Source: an uncultured Taibaiella sp.
GTDB taxonomy: Bacteria > Bacteroidota > Bacteroidia > Chitinophagales > Chitinophagaceae
Reading direction: 5' to 3'
Assembly: GCA_937871155.1 (NCBI GenBank)
Contig: CALMXV010000270.1
Location: 1 to 8,107, forward strand
DNA: 8,107 nucleotides
Shown: piece after piece, positions 6,410 to 8,107 of the stretch
Position numbering within the stretch: position 1 is the first letter of the stretch
Layout: each line of letters begins with the position of its first letter
The notes under the pieces: model-generated
Told to the model about the DNA's origin: nothing
Seen by the model: the letters and a program-made list of their open reading frames with translations, nothing else
The model's database searches: none
Translations under genes and position numbers: made by a program

Positions 6410-7492
6410 ATGACGCTGGAGCAACTAAAAGACATGAGAGAACGGGTGCAGAATTTGCATCGGTTTTTAAATATTGAGGATAGAAAAATAAAAACAGAAA
6501 ACGACAGACAACTATCTCTTTCCCCTGGTTTTTGGGATGATAATGCCCGTGCCACTTCCATTTTGAAAGAAATAAAAGTCAATAATTTTTGGGTGAGCCT
6601 TCATGAGGAAGTACAAAATTCAGTTGAAGACTTTGCCGTGTTATTTGATTTTTGGAAAGCAGGTGAAGCTACAGAACAAGAAGTAAAAGATGCTAATGAT
6701 ACGGCATTAGCTAAGATAGATGAGCTAGAATTCAAATCAACTTTGAATCAACCTGAAGATGAAATGACCGCTCAAATGGTAATCAACTCAGGAGCCGGCG
6801 GCACGGAAAGCCAAGACTGGGCAGAGATGTTGTTACGTATGTATCGAATGTATGGAGAGAAACAAGGCTGGAAAGTAGCAGAAGTAGATGTGCAATACGG
6901 TGATGGTGCCGGCATCAAACAAGCTACCTTAGAGTTTACCGGTGAGTTTGCTTACGGTCTCCTAAAGGCTGAAAGTGGCGTACATCGTTTGGTTCGTATA
7001 TCGCCATTTGATAGCAATGCACGACGTCATACTTCATTTGCTTCTGTATTTGTATATCCTCTTATTGACGACTCGATAGAAATAGAAGTAAGCCCAGCAG
7101 ATTTGGAGTGGGCGTTTTCTCGCTCTGGGGGTTCTGGTGGGCAAAATGTGAACAAAGTTGAAACAGCAGTACGACTGAAACACCTTCCTACGGGCATTAT
7201 AGTGGAGTGTCAGCAAGCAAGAACTCAAGGTGAAAACCGCGAAAAAGCCTTGACTATGTTGAAAAGCCGACTCTATGAAGAAGAACTTAGAAAAAGAGAA
7301 GAAATTAAAAATGCAACCAATGCCAATAAGAAAAAAATAGAATGGGGTTCTCAAATTCGTTCCTATGTTTTTCATCCTTATAAAATGATAAAAGACCACC
7401 GCACTGACTATGAGGTGGGTAACGTGGGACCTATAATGGATGGAGAAATAGATGGGTTTATCAAGGCATATTTAATGCTGTTAAAAGAGTAA
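6410..7492 (+). CDS. prfB: Peptide chain release factor 2 (RF2), read in one frame
   Basis: RF2 recognises UGA and UAA stop codons and triggers peptide release in the ribosome. The 360-residue product has the N-terminal helical domain (1-110), the codon-reading SPF tripeptide in [15 protein letters not shown] (SPF 198-200), which marks RF2 rather than RF1 (PxT), and the catalytic GGQ loop [14 protein letters not shown] (GGQ 243-245; the Gln is normally N5-methylated by PrmC). Length is slightly under the E. coli 365. Many bacteria control prfB by a programmed +1 frameshift at an in-frame UGA around codon 25. Here the equivalent point ([10 protein letters not shown], 17-26) reads straight through with TTA AAT ATT GAG and no stop, so that autoregulation is absent. 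The ATG at 6410 matches the usual N-terminus ([13 protein letters not shown]). No exact TAnnTTTG lies in the 89-base gap; TACCTTTA at 6284-6291 inside gtrA is a near match. Confidence 0.97.
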   Translation: MTLEQLKDMRERVQNLHRFLNIEDRKIKTENDRQLSLSPGFWDDNARATSILKEIKVNNFWVSLHEEVQNSVEDFAVLFDFWKAGEATEQEVKDANDTALAKIDELEFKSTLNQPEDEMTAQMVINSGAGGTESQDWAEMLLRMYRMYGEKQGWKVAEVDVQYGDGAGIKQATLEFTGEFAYGLLKAESGVHRLVRISPFDSNARRHTSFASVFVYPLIDDSIEIEVSPADLEWAFSRSGGSGGQNVNKVETAVRLKHLPTGIIVECQQARTQGENREKALTMLKSRLYEEELRKREEIKNATNANKKKIEWGSQIRSYVFHPYKMIKDHRTDYEVGNVGPIMDGEIDGFIKAYLMLLKE

Positions 7493-7522
7493 TACCTACT
7501 ATTTATAAGATAAAAATATCCT

Positions 7523-7530
7523 TATTTTTG
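7523..7530 (+). promoter_or_regulatory. -7 promoter element of the TPR protein gene
   Basis: TATTTTTG matches TAnnTTTG exactly, 31 bases after the prfB stop and 64 bases before the next ATG. No good -33 TTG is present at 19-21 bases. The predicted leader is about 58 bases. No hairpin terminator is evident between prfB and this box. Confidence 0.5.
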
Positions 7531-7594
7531 CGAGCCAAAATCAAAAAGACTACCAATTACATTTTTTATTCAACGTTATTTTAGAATTCACCTT

Positions 7595-8107
7595 ATGAAA
7601 AAAATACTCTTGTTATCAACAGCAGTAGCCATTAGCTTGGGTAGCTATGCACAGAAATCTCAAATCAAAGCGGCTAAGAATGCCTTGTCGGACAAAGACT
7701 ATGCCGTCGCTCAAAAAGCAATTGATGCTGCCGTAGCCAATCCGGAAACACAAAACGACCCGGCAGCTTGGAATGTTAGAGGCTTGGTGTATCTAGCCAT
7801 GCAACAAGCACCCGGCAATGAAGGGAAAACCTATTATGCAGAAGCGGGTAAATCTCTCAAAAAAGTGATAGAACTGAAACCTACTTACGAAAAAGAGGAT
7901 GTCAATAAAAAATTGCTTTCTGTGACGCTTTATAATTTCAATGATGGTAGGGCTGCTTATGAAAAACAAGATTATGGTAATGCCTATTTACTTTTTGGTG
8001 AGGTAGTCAATATCTACAACTTAGATGGTGGAACACGTTTTGCTAGCAATAAACTGTTTGACACCCTAGCTCGCCAATCGGCTACTTACCAAGGCTATGC
8101 TGCTTAT
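7595..8107 (+). CDS. Exported TPR-like protein, 3' end beyond the window (partial)
   Basis: The frame is open from ATG 7595 to the last base (171 codons), so the C-terminus is missing. It begins with a signal peptide (MKKILLLSTAVAISLGSYA, then Q20) with probable cleavage at A19-Q20, the common Bacteroidota Ala-Gln junction, so the product is likely periplasmic or envelope-associated. The mature part is helical with TPR-like repeats: about 24-49 (NALSDKDYAVAQKAIDAAV), 56-96 (DPAAWNVRGLVYLAM, then SLKKVIELKP) and 111-145 (YEKQDYGNAYLLFGEVV). These have the alternating Ala/Tyr/Leu pattern and the Pro closing the second helix pair. TPR modules mediate protein-protein contacts; no enzymatic motif is visible. 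The start is supported by the signal peptide and an upstream promoter box. The specific role is unknown, and the missing portion may carry another domain. Confidence 0.88.
   Translation, partial: MKKILLLSTAVAISLGSYAQKSQIKAAKNALSDKDYAVAQKAIDAAVANPETQNDPAAWNVRGLVYLAMQQAPGNEGKTYYAEAGKSLKKVIELKPTYEKEDVNKKLLSVTLYNFNDGRAAYEKQDYGNAYLLFGEVVNIYNLDGGTRFASNKLFDTLARQSATYQGYAAY

Noticed and set aside
7034..7399. 121-codon minus-strand open frame inside prfB
   Set aside because: It overlaps the conserved GGQ half of RF2 on the opposite strand and shows no family resemblance.

Overview
This looks like an ordinary chromosomal stretch from a member of the Bacteroidota, probably near the Chitinophagales/Chitinophagaceae (the finer placement is inference). 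Four things point there: a secreted protein with a C-terminal Por/type IX secretion (T9SS) sorting domain; signal peptides ending in Ala-Gln; repeated TAnnTTTG elements (the Bacteroidota -7 promoter box) in front of most genes; and A/T-rich start regions without clear Shine-Dalgarno sequences.

Layout, left to right: a T9SS cargo protein (23-937, +) converges on an ABC-F ATPase of the YbiT/YkpA type (1057-2685, -), with a strong bidirectional hairpin terminator between them. A 278-base divergent region with the ABC-F promoter and several small palindromes separates the ABC-F gene from a TRIC/UPF0126 (YadS/YicG-like) membrane protein (2964-3578, +). Next come an MlaF-like ABC ATPase without its permease partner (3723-4508, +), the alpha subunit of succinate-CoA ligase, sucD (4757-5629, +), a GtrA-family membrane protein (5820-6320, +), peptide chain release factor 2, prfB (6410-7492, +), and the 5' part of an exported TPR protein that runs off the right edge (7595-8107, +).

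The genes do not form one pathway. Most have their own promoter-like element, and several have their own terminator, so the region reads as a row of mainly single-gene units: surface/export (cargo, TPR protein), translation (ABC-F, prfB), envelope lipid transport (MlaF-like), central metabolism (sucD) and small membrane proteins (TRIC, GtrA). Only gtrA-prfB looks like a possible co-transcribed pair.

I see no phage, transposon, CRISPR array, tRNA, rRNA or defence system, and no convincing new multi-gene system. The points most worth a second look are: an ABC-F protein whose second ATP site is degenerate in three of its four signature elements; a promoter box so close to the MlaF-like start that the mRNA may be leaderless; a promoter that contradicts the longest sucD reading frame; a prfB without the usual frameshift site; and a perfect palindrome at the junction between passenger and sorting domain of the T9SS cargo gene. 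No intergenic gap exceeds 300 bases.
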